This document shows, piece after piece, positions 35,463 to 44,368 of a stretch of DNA of 64,000 nt; position 1 is the stretch's first letter, and each line of letters starts with the position of its first letter. Position numbers and translations under genes: made by a program. The stretch lies in assembly GCF_007846085.1 (NCBI RefSeq), contig NZ_VOEJ01000001.1:124001-188000 (forward strand), given 5' to 3'. The stretch is from Mucilaginibacter pallidiroseus (lineage in GTDB: Bacteria > Bacteroidota > Bacteroidia > Sphingobacteriales > Sphingobacteriaceae). The notes under the pieces are model-generated. The model searched no databases, was not told where the DNA came from, and worked only from the letters and a program-made list of their open reading frames with translations.

Positions 35463-36077
35463 TTAAACTCTTTCCCAGGCAGCGGTTTCAAAATTATATT
35501 TTTTAATAACCCGGGCAGGGTTACCAACGGCAACAGTGTATGCGGGTATATCTTTAGTTACCACGCTGCCTGCGCCAATAATGGCATTCTTACCAATTTT
35601 TACCCCGGCGGTAACTGTGCTGTTTGCACCTATCCAAACATTGTCTTCAACAACAATGGGTTTGGTTATTACGGGCTGCACGCGTGGTGGTTTGGTGACA
35701 TCAGCAAATCCATGATTGAGGCCCGAGAATACGATGTGTTGCGCAAGCATTACGTAATTGCCTAACGTAACCGGGCCTATAATTACGTTGCTTATGCCAA
35801 CGCCAACATGGTGACCGATGATTACATCGCCAACACCATTATTTATTACAGAGAAATCCTCAATAATTGAATTTGGGCCGATCTCAAAATTTTTGAAGGG
35901 AAATAGATCCAAACGCGCATTAGGCATTATCAGCGCCTTGTTGCTGCGTTTGTGCACAAATGGATTTATAAACCAAATTACCCACTTGCGCGGGGCCGAA
36001 TGGCTGGTTTTTACCAATAGCCAATGCAAAAACTTTTTTAAGCGGGGCTGAGACTTAAGTTTTTCGGTTATTGACAT
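35463..36077 (-). CDS. Left-handed beta-helix acetyltransferase (hexapeptide repeat)
   Basis: This 204-aa protein has hexapeptide repeats throughout (PNSIIEDFSVINNGVGDVIIG, NVWIGANSTVTAGVKIGKNAIIGAGSVVTKDIPAYTVAVGNPARVIK). It is a WcaF/NodL/maltose-acetyltransferase-like O-acetyltransferase. It probably O-acetylates the repeat unit using acetyl-CoA. It lies in the operon 8 nt downstream of the polymerase stop. Confidence 0.88.
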   Translation of the reverse strand: MSITEKLKSQPRLKKFLHWLLVKTSHSAPRKWVIWFINPFVHKRSNKALIMPNARLDLFPFKNFEIGPNSIIEDFSVINNGVGDVIIGHHVGVGISNVIIGPVTLGNYVMLAQHIVFSGLNHGFADVTKPPRVQPVITKPIVVEDNVWIGANSTVTAGVKIGKNAIIGAGSVVTKDIPAYTVAVGNPARVIKKYNFETAAWERV

Positions 36078-36085
36078 TGTTATAC

Positions 36086-37591
36086 TTATTGGATAGCTAA
36101 AGCATCCAGTTTTTTCTGCTCAATTTCACGCTGCTCTTGTTGATCGAGCCTTAGCGTTACATTGAGCAATGCAGCTGCAAGATAAAATAAAATATTGGAT
36201 GGATACTGCACCAATGCCTGCTGCGGATAGTTGCCTATGTTATAAACAAATATCACCAGTATCATTGCCAAGCAATATCGCTTAAGTTCCGGATTTTTGA
36301 TAAGGTAATAGTTGTTTATTCCGCGTAGTAGTATGATAAACATCAGCACGCTAAACAACAGCAAGCCAACGTAACCCATCTCTACAGCAACACGCACATA
36401 ACCGCTATCGGGTGGGAAGTTGGCCAGGAACGAGTTGGGTGCAAATTTACGGCCCCACACACCAACGGAGCCTAAGCCACCACCAATAGGGTGTGACAGG
36501 ATGTAAGGTTTTATACGTTTCTGGTTTTCGGCACGTACGTTGAACGAGGCATCGTCTGATGGTTTAAATGCCGATTGAAAACGTTTAATAAGCGGGTTTG
36601 ATGTAGGCATCACTATAACCACCGCAAGCATACTGCCTGCAATAATTACAAACAGCATTAGCTTTTTATTAAAGTTAAGTACTGCCACCATCGCCATTGC
36701 CGCCGGCAACAATACGTAAGCACCTCGTGTACCCGAATATAGCATGCCCAAAATACACATTGGGATCAAAACAACCATTGCTATTTTTTTCCATAAGGCG
36801 ATTTTTAAAGGTATGAAGCAAAGGCATAGCACCACCGCTACAACCATGTTATATGAGAAGGTTACGGGGTCCGGAAAGATGGATACTTTACGCAGGTGCC
36901 CGGCCACAAAAAAAAATTTCATGCGCGATGGATCGGCATAGTACCAGGTTTTTTCGAAAGGGAAAAGACCAATTAACTCTTGTTGAATGCCGGATATCGC
37001 CGCAAGTAGGCATAAAAATAGCCACAACTTAAATATGAAGCGTATGTATTTTATATCGCGGATGCTGTACACAAAAATGAAGTACATCAGCATTATGAAT
37101 GCTACAGTACGCACGGTATAAACCCAAGCCAGGATTGACGGTGATGCCGGGTTTATAGCTTCAATAAAATTATAGAAAAGCCATGCCAGTATCAGGTAAC
37201 TAATTGGGTCTTTAAAATAATCCCAATTGCGCTCATACTTTTGTTTCACCAAAAAGCCAAATATAAGCAGGTAGGTAAGGGCATCCATAACAATACCCAA
37301 AGGCGTTTCTTCAGGTAAAAACTCCGAGGCATAATTCAAAAAGAACGAAGCGATAATTAGGGCTGCTATACCTACTTTGGGGTAACCTACTATGAAATAG
37401 AGCAGGGGCACGCCAACTATTAAAACCAACAAGCCACCCGCGGCTATTACACCAAATTTAGCTATGGCAAAACTGATGATTAGCGCAAAAGGCAAAAGCA
37501 GCAATGCTTTTTTTAAAGGCGAAAGATCACTAAATGAAGTTACCCATTTAAAAATCCCTTTAATGCCGCCCTGTGCCTGGTTGTTGAACAT
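36086..37591 (-). CDS. Wzy-like O-antigen/exopolysaccharide polymerase
   Basis: This polytopic membrane protein of about 501 aa has ten or more helices. The large periplasmic loop before the last helices contains HPIGGGLGSVGVWGRKFAPNSFLANFPPDSGYVRVAVEMG, typical of O-antigen ligase/polymerase (Wzy_C). It polymerises repeat units in the periplasm. ATG 37591 is chosen. The open frame reaches TTG 37654, but that overlaps the upstream 45-aa ORF. Confidence 0.87.
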   Translation of the reverse strand: MFNNQAQGGIKGIFKWVTSFSDLSPLKKALLLLPFALIISFAIAKFGVIAAGGLLVLIVGVPLLYFIVGYPKVGIAALIIASFFLNYASEFLPEETPLGIVMDALTYLLIFGFLVKQKYERNWDYFKDPISYLILAWLFYNFIEAINPASPSILAWVYTVRTVAFIMLMYFIFVYSIRDIKYIRFIFKLWLFLCLLAAISGIQQELIGLFPFEKTWYYADPSRMKFFFVAGHLRKVSIFPDPVTFSYNMVVAVVLCLCFIPLKIALWKKIAMVVLIPMCILGMLYSGTRGAYVLLPAAMAMVAVLNFNKKLMLFVIIAGSMLAVVIVMPTSNPLIKRFQSAFKPSDDASFNVRAENQKRIKPYILSHPIGGGLGSVGVWGRKFAPNSFLANFPPDSGYVRVAVEMGYVGLLLFSVLMFIILLRGINNYYLIKNPELKRYCLAMILVIFVYNIGNYPQQALVQYPSNILFYLAAALLNVTLRLDQQEQREIEQKKLDALAIQ

Positions 37592-37604
37592 CAGCTGGTG
37601 TTTG

Positions 37605-37742
37605 TTAAAAAAATAAGATTTTAAACGTCCACACAAAAACGCCCAAGAAAGCAAGGGCTATTGCCGCCTTGCGGGTTTGCCTTTCAAGCGGGGTAAGCTG
37701 GGCAAACTTATCTGTTTCCTGTTTTACTGGTTCTATCCTCAT
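37605..37742 (-). CDS. Small membrane protein (45 aa) in the exopolysaccharide operon
   Basis: The ATG at 37742 opens a 45-codon frame ending TAA at 37605, 13 nt before the polymerase ATG and 46 nt after the Wzz/Wzc-like gene. The peptide begins MRIEPVKQETDKFAQLTPLE, has a basic RQTRKAA stretch, and ends in one hydrophobic helix with an aromatic tail (FVWTFKILFF). The tight spacing and single-TM layout suggest a real small protein, perhaps an accessory of the polymerase. It is not a family I can name. Confidence 0.6.
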   Translation of the reverse strand: MRIEPVKQETDKFAQLTPLERQTRKAAIALAFLGVFVWTFKILFF

Positions 37743-37788
37743 TCGCTATTTACAGATTAATTAGCAGCCGCTAAAAATTACCATAAAA

Positions 37789-39936
37789 CTAACGCTGTTT
37801 TATGTTTGCCTTGTTTAGAATCCACCCGCCAAAGCGGCTGCCCATGTTTGTAAGGTAACCGATATCTTCTTTCTGATTTTTGGCAATTCCTTTATTGGCT
37901 TCAAAAACAGCAAGGGTTTTATTGGCAAACAATAACCACTCCTTCGATTTATTCATGGTTGACAGCGGTGGGGTTTCAATGATGATGATATCGTACTTCT
38001 GTTTCAACTCGTTAAACTTACTGCGAATGTAGTTTTCATCGCTCACCTCAAGCAAGGTTACATCGCCGCCATGGTTGCCCATAACAGTTGTTGCAGCGCT
38101 GTTTCCCGGTTCATTATTATCGGGATTGTTTTTAAAGTAATCTTCGAGATAAACCCTTGGTTGGGCGGTATGCGTTATTGTTGGGTTAGTAAAGTTACCA
38201 TCAATAAGGAGCACCTTTTTATTAATCATCGAATAGGAGTAAGCCAGGCTTACTGCCAATATAGTTTTACCCTCATGATTGGCCAGGCTGGTGATGCCCA
38301 ACACCTTTTCTCCGCGCATTTCCTGATCAATCTCAAAACGTATGGAGCGGATAAGCTCCTTAAACTGCTTCATTTTATCGCGGTTTTCAACGTCCCAAAG
38401 TTTACGGAGATCAAGTGTGCCATCCACTGTATTTAAATAGCCAAGCAATGGCAGGTTGGTGCGTTTAACCAGGTCTGCCGGTTCCGTAACTTTATCATCA
38501 AAGAAGAACATGGCAAATAAAATCACCACGCAGAAAGCAAACGTGATAACGCCGCTAAGCAGTATCAACAGCATTTTTTTAGAAGGCTCGGCAGCATCCG
38601 GAATGGCGGCTTCAATCTGGCGCAGCTTAAGCGAACTTGTTGACTTTAAGTTTGTTTCGTTATACTTGGCAAGAGCATCCATGTACTCCTTGCTGGCAAT
38701 GTCAATATCGAAATTGTATGTTTTTACCGTAGCGTCAAACGGCACCAGTTTATTAAAGCGGGCGCTAAGGTCGGCAAGTGCCTGGTTTATTGATCTTAAT
38801 CCATAACGTGCCAAATCGCGCGACACCTCAATGGTGATTTTTTGGCGTACCAATTCATCTTTTGACGCCAAGGGGTTGGAAAGATATTTATCTGACGACT
38901 GTACCAATTGGGCAGAGAGCACATTATTTAGCGAATCAACAGCGGCTTTATAGCGCGGGTTAAAATTGCTGCGAACATAACGATCCATCAAAATATGCAT
39001 TTCATCCTGCGTATTTACGATGGCTTGGTTATACTTATTCATGGAAGCCTCAACATACCCACGCTCTTCGGGTTTAAACTTATCGTTGATTTTGCGAAGT
39101 GCGCCGTTATATGAATCTAAATCCTTGATTGTCTGTTGCTTACGGTCATTATAAGCCATCATTTGGTCAAACAACGATTTCGACTGTTCTTCAAGGTTAA
39201 TTACACCGTTATCAATCTTATACTGCTGCAGCTTGGCAGTTTTGTCATTCAGCGCTTTACGTTTTTCAACCAGTTGCTGCGAAAGGTATTTTACAGCATC
39301 GCCCTCGTTTTTACGGATGGTGGTTGAATAATACTTGATAAACTGGCTGCAAAGCTCGTTTACTACATAGGCAGATAGCTGCGGGTTATTGGATTCATAA
39401 GTAACCGAAATAAAATCGCTATCCTCTTCACGGCTAATGGTAAGGTCCTCACGTAAATTACGCTCATCATATTTCATCGAGCGGATAAGCTCATTTAATC
39501 CATTTTCGTCGGCGTTGTAAAATGAAAGCGGCTGTAAGGTGTTAAATTTTTTAGTAAAAACCTCAATAGCATGTGCACGTGCGCGTGCATTCATACTCAA
39601 AAATAATTTGCTTGGCTTTTTAAACGGTGCAGGGCTGGTAAGGTCATGCAAAATCAGTTTGTATGATACCTGGTTAATGAGCGTTTTAAGCTTCATTATT
39701 TGTATCAGGTTACTGAATTTGCCGTTTATTTCCTGCTCCTGCACAGCACCGGTTGGGTCGGCGTCCAATAACTGGCGCGACTCATCAACAATACCCGTTG
39801 CTATCTGGGCTTTTGAAACGTATTTATCAGGAAGGCTTTGTACACCAAAAAAGGAGGCGATAACGGCAACCAGCGGAACGATGATCAGCAGGTTTTTATG
39901 TTTCCATAAAACTTTTAAAAAATTACCTAACTCCAT
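37789..39936 (-). CDS. Wzz/Wzc-like polysaccharide co-polymerase with degenerate C-terminal ATPase
   Basis: This 715-aa protein has two membrane helices (about 15-33 and 454-479) around a long periplasmic coiled-coil region, as in Wzz/GumC. A cytoplasmic BY-kinase-like domain follows (about 520-715). The nucleotide motifs are altered: Walker A reads SLANHEGKT, Walker A' has LLIDGN instead of the usual DxD, and Walker B reads IIIIETPP rather than DxPP. The C-terminus has no tyrosine cluster. It probably controls chain length and couples export, with weak or absent tyrosine kinase activity. It lies 3 nt after the TolC-like gene. Confidence 0.88.
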   Translation of the reverse strand: MELGNFLKVLWKHKNLLIIVPLVAVIASFFGVQSLPDKYVSKAQIATGIVDESRQLLDADPTGAVQEQEINGKFSNLIQIMKLKTLINQVSYKLILHDLTSPAPFKKPSKLFLSMNARARAHAIEVFTKKFNTLQPLSFYNADENGLNELIRSMKYDERNLREDLTISREEDSDFISVTYESNNPQLSAYVVNELCSQFIKYYSTTIRKNEGDAVKYLSQQLVEKRKALNDKTAKLQQYKIDNGVINLEEQSKSLFDQMMAYNDRKQQTIKDLDSYNGALRKINDKFKPEERGYVEASMNKYNQAIVNTQDEMHILMDRYVRSNFNPRYKAAVDSLNNVLSAQLVQSSDKYLSNPLASKDELVRQKITIEVSRDLARYGLRSINQALADLSARFNKLVPFDATVKTYNFDIDIASKEYMDALAKYNETNLKSTSSLKLRQIEAAIPDAAEPSKKMLLILLSGVITFAFCVVILFAMFFFDDKVTEPADLVKRTNLPLLGYLNTVDGTLDLRKLWDVENRDKMKQFKELIRSIRFEIDQEMRGEKVLGITSLANHEGKTILAVSLAYSYSMINKKVLLIDGNFTNPTITHTAQPRVYLEDYFKNNPDNNEPGNSAATTVMGNHGGDVTLLEVSDENYIRSKFNELKQKYDIIIIETPPLSTMNKSKEWLLFANKTLAVFEANKGIAKNQKEDIGYLTNMGSRFGGWILNKANIKQR

Positions 39937-39939
39937 ACT

Positions 39940-40623
39940 TTACTTAACATCTTCTAATCTAACACCCAAAACTTCTTCTAAGTTGGTTTTGGCGGTAACA
40001 GTGGCCAACTCGGCCTGCACCTTATATCCTGCCTGCAGGTAAAGGCTGGTTAAAGCCTCATTATAAACCTGGAAGGTAACTTCGCCTTTTTGAAACGAAT
40101 ACTTTAGCTGTTTTACAGCGGTTTCGCCATCAATAACTGCTCCCGAACGTAAGCGCAAATCAGCTTGCGCACTCAGGTACTGGTAGTACAAGCGTTTAAC
40201 ATTTGCCGTGATGCTTAAATCGTACTCTTGTTGTTGGTATTGGGCAATCCTCATGGTTTCGCGCGCGCTGCGTACTACAAACGGCTTTGAAAGCAACTGA
40301 CCAATATTTACAGAAATGGCAAGCTGATAACCATTGAAAATAGTAGGTTGAATTAAATTTAGCGAGCTGCGCGGGCTATAAATGTAAGATGCTGTAAACG
40401 CATCAAGCCATAACACTTTTGCCTGCGTTAAATTGCTTTTGGCAAGGTTTACCTGTGCCTGCCTCAGTTTTACCTCGGGGTAATTCTTTTTTGCAGTTGC
40501 AATAAGTTTTTCGAGGTATTGGTAATTGATATCGGCTATAAAGGTTTCCCCCTGGGCATGCAGCCTTGTAGTTAAGAGAAAACAAAGTAATAAAATGCTT
40601 AAAAACTTGAGCTTGTTGTTCAT
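39940..40623 (-). CDS. Half-length TolC-like outer-membrane efflux family protein
   Basis: This 227-aa protein has a signal peptide ending TTRLHAQ. One outer-membrane-efflux module follows (alpha-helical coil plus short strands; ALRLRSGAVIDGETAVKQL-type helices). Ordinary TolC proteins are about 420-480 aa with two such modules. The operon has no recognisable Wza/OPX export pore, so this protein may take part in secretion across the outer membrane. The frame is clean at both ends, so truncation looks ancestral rather than recent. Confidence 0.75.
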   Translation of the reverse strand: MNNKLKFLSILLLCFLLTTRLHAQGETFIADINYQYLEKLIATAKKNYPEVKLRQAQVNLAKSNLTQAKVLWLDAFTASYIYSPRSSLNLIQPTIFNGYQLAISVNIGQLLSKPFVVRSARETMRIAQYQQQEYDLSITANVKRLYYQYLSAQADLRLRSGAVIDGETAVKQLKYSFQKGEVTFQVYNEALTSLYLQAGYKVQAELATVTAKTNLEEVLGVRLEDVK

Positions 40624-40631
40624 TGGTGAAA

Positions 40632-41726
40632 TTAAACTTTCTCTTTTTGAAATAATGCCGGAACGGTACCTAAAATAATCTTTACATCCAACCAGAAAGA
40701 ATATTTCTGTGCGTAAAAATTGTCAAGTTTTTTTCGTTCCCTTTCAGACATATCTTCTTTTCCGCGCTTGCTTATCTGCCACAAGCCTGTTAAACCGGCA
40801 GGGCCCAAAAAGCGCATCGACCACTCGTTCGAGGTAAGCATTTCTGCTTCATATACTGGTAGTGGCCTGTTGCCTACTACAGACATATCACCTTTAATAA
40901 TGTTTAGCAATTGTGGTAATTCATCCAAACTGCTGTTGCGTAAAAAATTGCCAAGCTTGGTTATGCGTGGATCATTTTTAATTTTAACAAAGGCAGATTT
41001 AGTAACTCCCTCTTCTTCAACGGCATATTGGTTATTTGTTTCAGATAGCTTAGCCAGTAATTGGTCGGCATCTGTACGCATAGACCGGAACTTATAAAAG
41101 TCGAACACTTTATAGCCGGTACCTACACGCTTGCTTTTATAAAAAACAGGGCCTTTAGAATCGAGTTTTATAGCTATAGCAACAATCAACATAATTGGCG
41201 ATAGGCCAATCATCATGCTGCAGGCTATAAAAAGATCCAGGAATCGCTTGCCTGCGGGCATTTTATAGGTAATGTCAACCTCCTTTGACAGTTCGAGCAG
41301 GCGAGGGCGTATCAGTTTAAATCTAACCAGGAAGTTGAGGCGCTCCAGTAGGTCTGATGTGGCAAAAGGGTAGGTATAAAAGTCATGCAGTTTCATCTTC
41401 ATGGCTTTTTGTACTTGTGCTTTATCCTTGCGGGTAGCCAGCATCACTATAATTACCCCGTTAAGCAAAAAGTTTTTACGGATATTGGTGACAAGTTCGA
41501 AGCATTTTTCATCCTTATCAACCTCAACCAAAATAATGTCGGGGATGCTTAAGATGGATTGATCGCCAAGATATTGTTCCAGATCGGCTATGGTATTGTT
41601 GAAAGTTACCCTGAAACTTCCGCTAAGATCATTCGCAATAAGATCTTTGAGTTCGAGGCCTGCGTATGCAATACTAATTTGCGTTCCGGAATTTTCGTTC
41701 CAATTAGTTGCTGTTTGCTGCATCAT
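40632..41726 (-). CDS. Polyprenyl-phosphate sugar phosphotransferase with N-terminal pseudo-receiver domain
   Basis: This 364-aa protein joins two domains. Residues about 15-135 look like a response-regulator receiver, but the phospho-acceptor position is Glu68 (PDIILVEVD) and the conserved Lys is Tyr119 (FYTYPF). Residues about 155-364 form the bacterial sugar transferase domain with a membrane re-entrant helix, KRVGTGYKVFDFYKFRSMRT, the catalytic Asp268-Glu269 pair (SSLDELPQ) and VGNRPLP. This initiating enzyme transfers a sugar phosphate to undecaprenyl phosphate. Its start overlaps the upstream response regulator gene by 23 nt. Confidence 0.9.
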   Translation of the reverse strand: MMQQTATNWNENSGTQISIAYAGLELKDLIANDLSGSFRVTFNNTIADLEQYLGDQSILSIPDIILVEVDKDEKCFELVTNIRKNFLLNGVIIVMLATRKDKAQVQKAMKMKLHDFYTYPFATSDLLERLNFLVRFKLIRPRLLELSKEVDITYKMPAGKRFLDLFIACSMMIGLSPIMLIVAIAIKLDSKGPVFYKSKRVGTGYKVFDFYKFRSMRTDADQLLAKLSETNNQYAVEEEGVTKSAFVKIKNDPRITKLGNFLRNSSLDELPQLLNIIKGDMSVVGNRPLPVYEAEMLTSNEWSMRFLGPAGLTGLWQISKRGKEDMSERERKKLDNFYAQKYSFWLDVKIILGTVPALFQKEKV

Positions 41727-42093
41727 AAACTTGTAGGGCTTGATTAATTGCTGCTTTTAAAGTTGTTGGGTTAAACGGCTTGTGTATAAATGCATCTACC
41801 TTAAACGGCATATTGGCAATCTGTTCATCTAAGTCATGCGCTGCTGATAATACAATCACCGGTATATCACGGTAAAAACCACTGATTTTCACGTTTTTAA
41901 TAAACGATTGGCCATCAAAATAAGGCATTTGCAAATCGGATATTATTAGCTTCGGCATATTGCCATCCTCCAGCCATCCAAATGCTTCTATGCCATTGTT
42001 CTTAACCACTATCTCATATTCTTTTGATAGAATAAAGTTGAGGAGCTTGAGTATACTCAAGTCGTCATCAACAATCAATAGCGTTTTTTTCAT
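41704..42093 (-). CDS. Single-domain CheY-like response regulator
   Basis: This 129-aa receiver domain has all key residues: Asp9-11 (VDDD), phospho-acceptor Asp53 (ISDLQMP), Ser83 (VIVLSA) and Lys105 (IHKPF). It has no output domain. It is the first gene of the exopolysaccharide operon and overlaps the sugar transferase gene, whose own receiver is degenerate. It likely controls polysaccharide synthesis by protein-protein contact. No cognate histidine kinase is adjacent. Confidence 0.9.
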   Translation of the reverse strand: MKKTLLIVDDDLSILKLLNFILSKEYEIVVKNNGIEAFGWLEDGNMPKLIISDLQMPYFDGQSFIKNVKISGFYRDIPVIVLSAAHDLDEQIANMPFKVDAFIHKPFNPTTLKAAINQALQVYDAANSN

Positions 42094-42163
42094 TTGTTGT
42101 AATTATACATTCTTGGTGCTATAAATATGATACTTTTTCGTGAAATATTGCTCATAAATTAGC

Positions 42164-42180
42164 AATTGAAATTTTCAATT
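42164..42180. promoter_or_regulatory. Palindrome in the promoter region of the exopolysaccharide operon
   Basis: AATTGAAA-T-TTTCAATT is a perfect 17-bp inverted repeat 70 nt before the response regulator ATG. It lies in the divergent region 42094-42389, which otherwise holds nothing recognised. It is a candidate operator. Confidence 0.4.
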
Positions 42181-42389
42181 TCCACGTTAAACATCGCACC
42201 GGCTTATGATACAGCGTATTCGCCCTATATACGTAAGTAGTAGAGGAATAGTTAAAATTATATTAAAAAAGTATTTGAGCGTTAGCCTTTTAAAAAGATG
42301 GGTTGTAAATGTTAATAAAAAGGTGTGTTGTGAACACTTTTAAAGTATTATTGCTGTTTCGTTTCCGTGCGTTTAAATGGGATAACTTT

Positions 42390-43883
42390 ATGCAGAAATA
42401 CTTTATTGGGATTGACTTAGGCACTGGCAGCACAAAAGCTGTTGCAGTAGATGCTACAGGGGAAACTATTTTTACAGCGCAAAGCCATTATCCAACTATA
42501 AATACCAAACCTGAGTACAGCGAGCAAAATGCCGATTTGATATGGGATGCTTTTGTTGCCTGCATAAACCAGGCGATAACGGAGTTACATGCCGCGCCCG
42601 CGGCTATAAGCTTTAGTAGCGCTATGCATAGTATTATGCCTGTTGATGAGCATGGTACACCTCTTGCCAATGCGATACTTTGGGCTGATGCCCGCAGTGC
42701 AAACATTGCTGAAGAGCTACGTAAGTCTGATGCCGGTGAGGATATTTACAGGAAAACGGGCACAGCAATTTATGCGATGTCGCCTTTGTGTAAGCTGATG
42801 TGGCTACGCCAGAATGAGCAGGAATTGTTTAATAAGGCGCACAAGTTTATTTCCCTTAAAGAGTATGTGTGGTTTAAGCTATTCGGCGTGTACGAGGTGG
42901 ATTATTCCATTGCGTCTACTACGGGCATGTTTGATATACTCGAACTTAAATGGTATCATAAATCACTTGAATTGGCCGGGTTAGACGCAAATAAACTATC
43001 CGCGCCGGTAAACACAACCTATACCCGTTACCTTGATAAAACGCTTGATACTATACCAGGCATCAGCAATCAAACTGCCTTTGTAGCCGGTGCCAGCGAT
43101 GGCTGCTGTGCCAACCTTGGTGGCGGCGCGGTCACCAATGGCGTTGCTGCATTAACAATTGGTACAAGTGGGGCAGTACGCGTTGCATCTCCACAGCCGG
43201 TTTATAACTACCAGGCCATGACTTTCAACTACCTGCTTACAAAAGGCCGTTATATATGCGGTGGCGCGGTAAACAATGGCGGCGCAGCGGCCGACTGGTT
43301 ATTAAAAGATTTTTTGAAACGCGGTGATATTACTAAAGAGGCATATAAGCTATTATTTACCGAGGTTGAAATGGTAGAGCCCGGTAGCAACGGATTGATA
43401 TTTTTACCTTATTTATATGCAGAGCGGGCGCCAATATGGGATGCCAATAGCTCGGCTTCATTCCTGAATATCAGCTATAAACACAAGCAGCAACATTTTT
43501 TAAGGGCAGTAATAGAAGGTATTTGCTTTGCCTTGAATGATGTGTTGAAGGCCATAGAAGGAGACCAGCCGTTTATAAAGGAAATTGTAATTAGCGGTGG
43601 CTTTATTTCTTCCGCAGTTTGGGTACAAATATTGGCTGATATTACAGGCAAAAGGTTGGTAAAGCAAAAAACAGGAGACGCATCTGCCATTGGTGCCATT
43701 CACCTGGCACTTGAAGCCTTAGATATAAATGCCGATGAGATTTTCGTTGATGATAACCAAACAGAAACTATTGAACCTGATATGGATAACCATGCGCTTT
43801 ACAGCAAAATGTTTCCTATCTATAAAAAAGTATATACCGATCTAAAAGAGTCAATGCAACTGATGCATGATTTGCGTAACTAA
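42390..43883 (+). CDS. FGGY-family carbohydrate kinase, gluconokinase-like
   Basis: This kinase of about 497 aa has the two-lobed FGGY fold. The N-terminal phosphate motif is IGIDLGTGSTKAVAVD. SSAMHSIMPVD is the substrate loop region, GASDGCCANLGGGA and TIGTSGAVRV lie mid-protein, and the adenosine motif is VISGGFISSAVWVQILADITG. It phosphorylates a sugar or sugar acid with ATP. The overall pattern resembles GntK-type gluconokinases, but specificity is not certain. ATG 42390 fits the conserved N-terminus. It converges with a small gene and overlaps it by 4 nt. Confidence 0.85.
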   Translation: MQKYFIGIDLGTGSTKAVAVDATGETIFTAQSHYPTINTKPEYSEQNADLIWDAFVACINQAITELHAAPAAISFSSAMHSIMPVDEHGTPLANAILWADARSANIAEELRKSDAGEDIYRKTGTAIYAMSPLCKLMWLRQNEQELFNKAHKFISLKEYVWFKLFGVYEVDYSIASTTGMFDILELKWYHKSLELAGLDANKLSAPVNTTYTRYLDKTLDTIPGISNQTAFVAGASDGCCANLGGGAVTNGVAALTIGTSGAVRVASPQPVYNYQAMTFNYLLTKGRYICGGAVNNGGAAADWLLKDFLKRGDITKEAYKLLFTEVEMVEPGSNGLIFLPYLYAERAPIWDANSSASFLNISYKHKQQHFLRAVIEGICFALNDVLKAIEGDQPFIKEIVISGGFISSAVWVQILADITGKRLVKQKTGDASAIGAIHLALEALDINADEIFVDDNQTETIEPDMDNHALYSKMFPIYKKVYTDLKESMQLMHDLRN

Positions 43884-44284
43884 CGGATCATAACGCCGGG
43901 TTTATTAACCACGGGCAATTTTATAAAGTTGTTATCGATTATGCTTTCGGGCAGAAAGATGAACTTTTTGTCAAATATTTCTTTCCCTATGTAATAGCTT
44001 AACCAGTACTCATTGTTGAGCCCAAAAGTTTGCTCATCAATAGGTTCTATCAGTTTGTAAGTATTTGGCTCTATAATCGGGAAAGAGTGCCTTAACACCG
44101 ACGTTTTTACCTGCTCGCCATCTTTTTCACCATAACCTTTCGACGTGATAAGCACATTTTCTAAAGTCTCGTTTTTAAGATTAATGATGTAAACATACCA
44201 TACCTTGCTCTCCACGCTCTCACTCTCAAGTGCAACGGCAATGGCGATATCTTTTACTACGTTAGGGTGGAGGTCTTTAATCAT
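43880..44284 (-). CDS. Conserved hypothetical protein
   Basis: This 134-aa soluble protein has no signal peptide. It contains the stretch WYVYIINLKNETLENVLITSKGYGE and a C-terminal FIFLPESIIDNNFIKLPVV, which read as a single beta-rich domain. I recognise a similar pattern among Sphingobacteriaceae hypothetical proteins but know no function. It overlaps the kinase gene tail-to-tail by 4 nt. Confidence 0.75.
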   Translation of the reverse strand: MIKDLHPNVVKDIAIAVALESESVESKVWYVYIINLKNETLENVLITSKGYGEKDGEQVKTSVLRHSFPIIEPNTYKLIEPIDEQTFGLNNEYWLSYYIGKEIFDKKFIFLPESIIDNNFIKLPVVNKPGVMIR

Positions 44285-44368
44285 TTGTTAAGTGGTTAAG
44301 CAGCGAGCGGTAAACATTACTAAGCGGTTACATAACCACCCATTGCTTTCCGCTCACCAATCACTGTG

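Noticed and set aside
37592..37654. N-terminal extension of the polymerase from a TTG codon
   Set aside because: It overlaps the 45-aa ORF out of frame and is polar. ATG 37591 is better placed.
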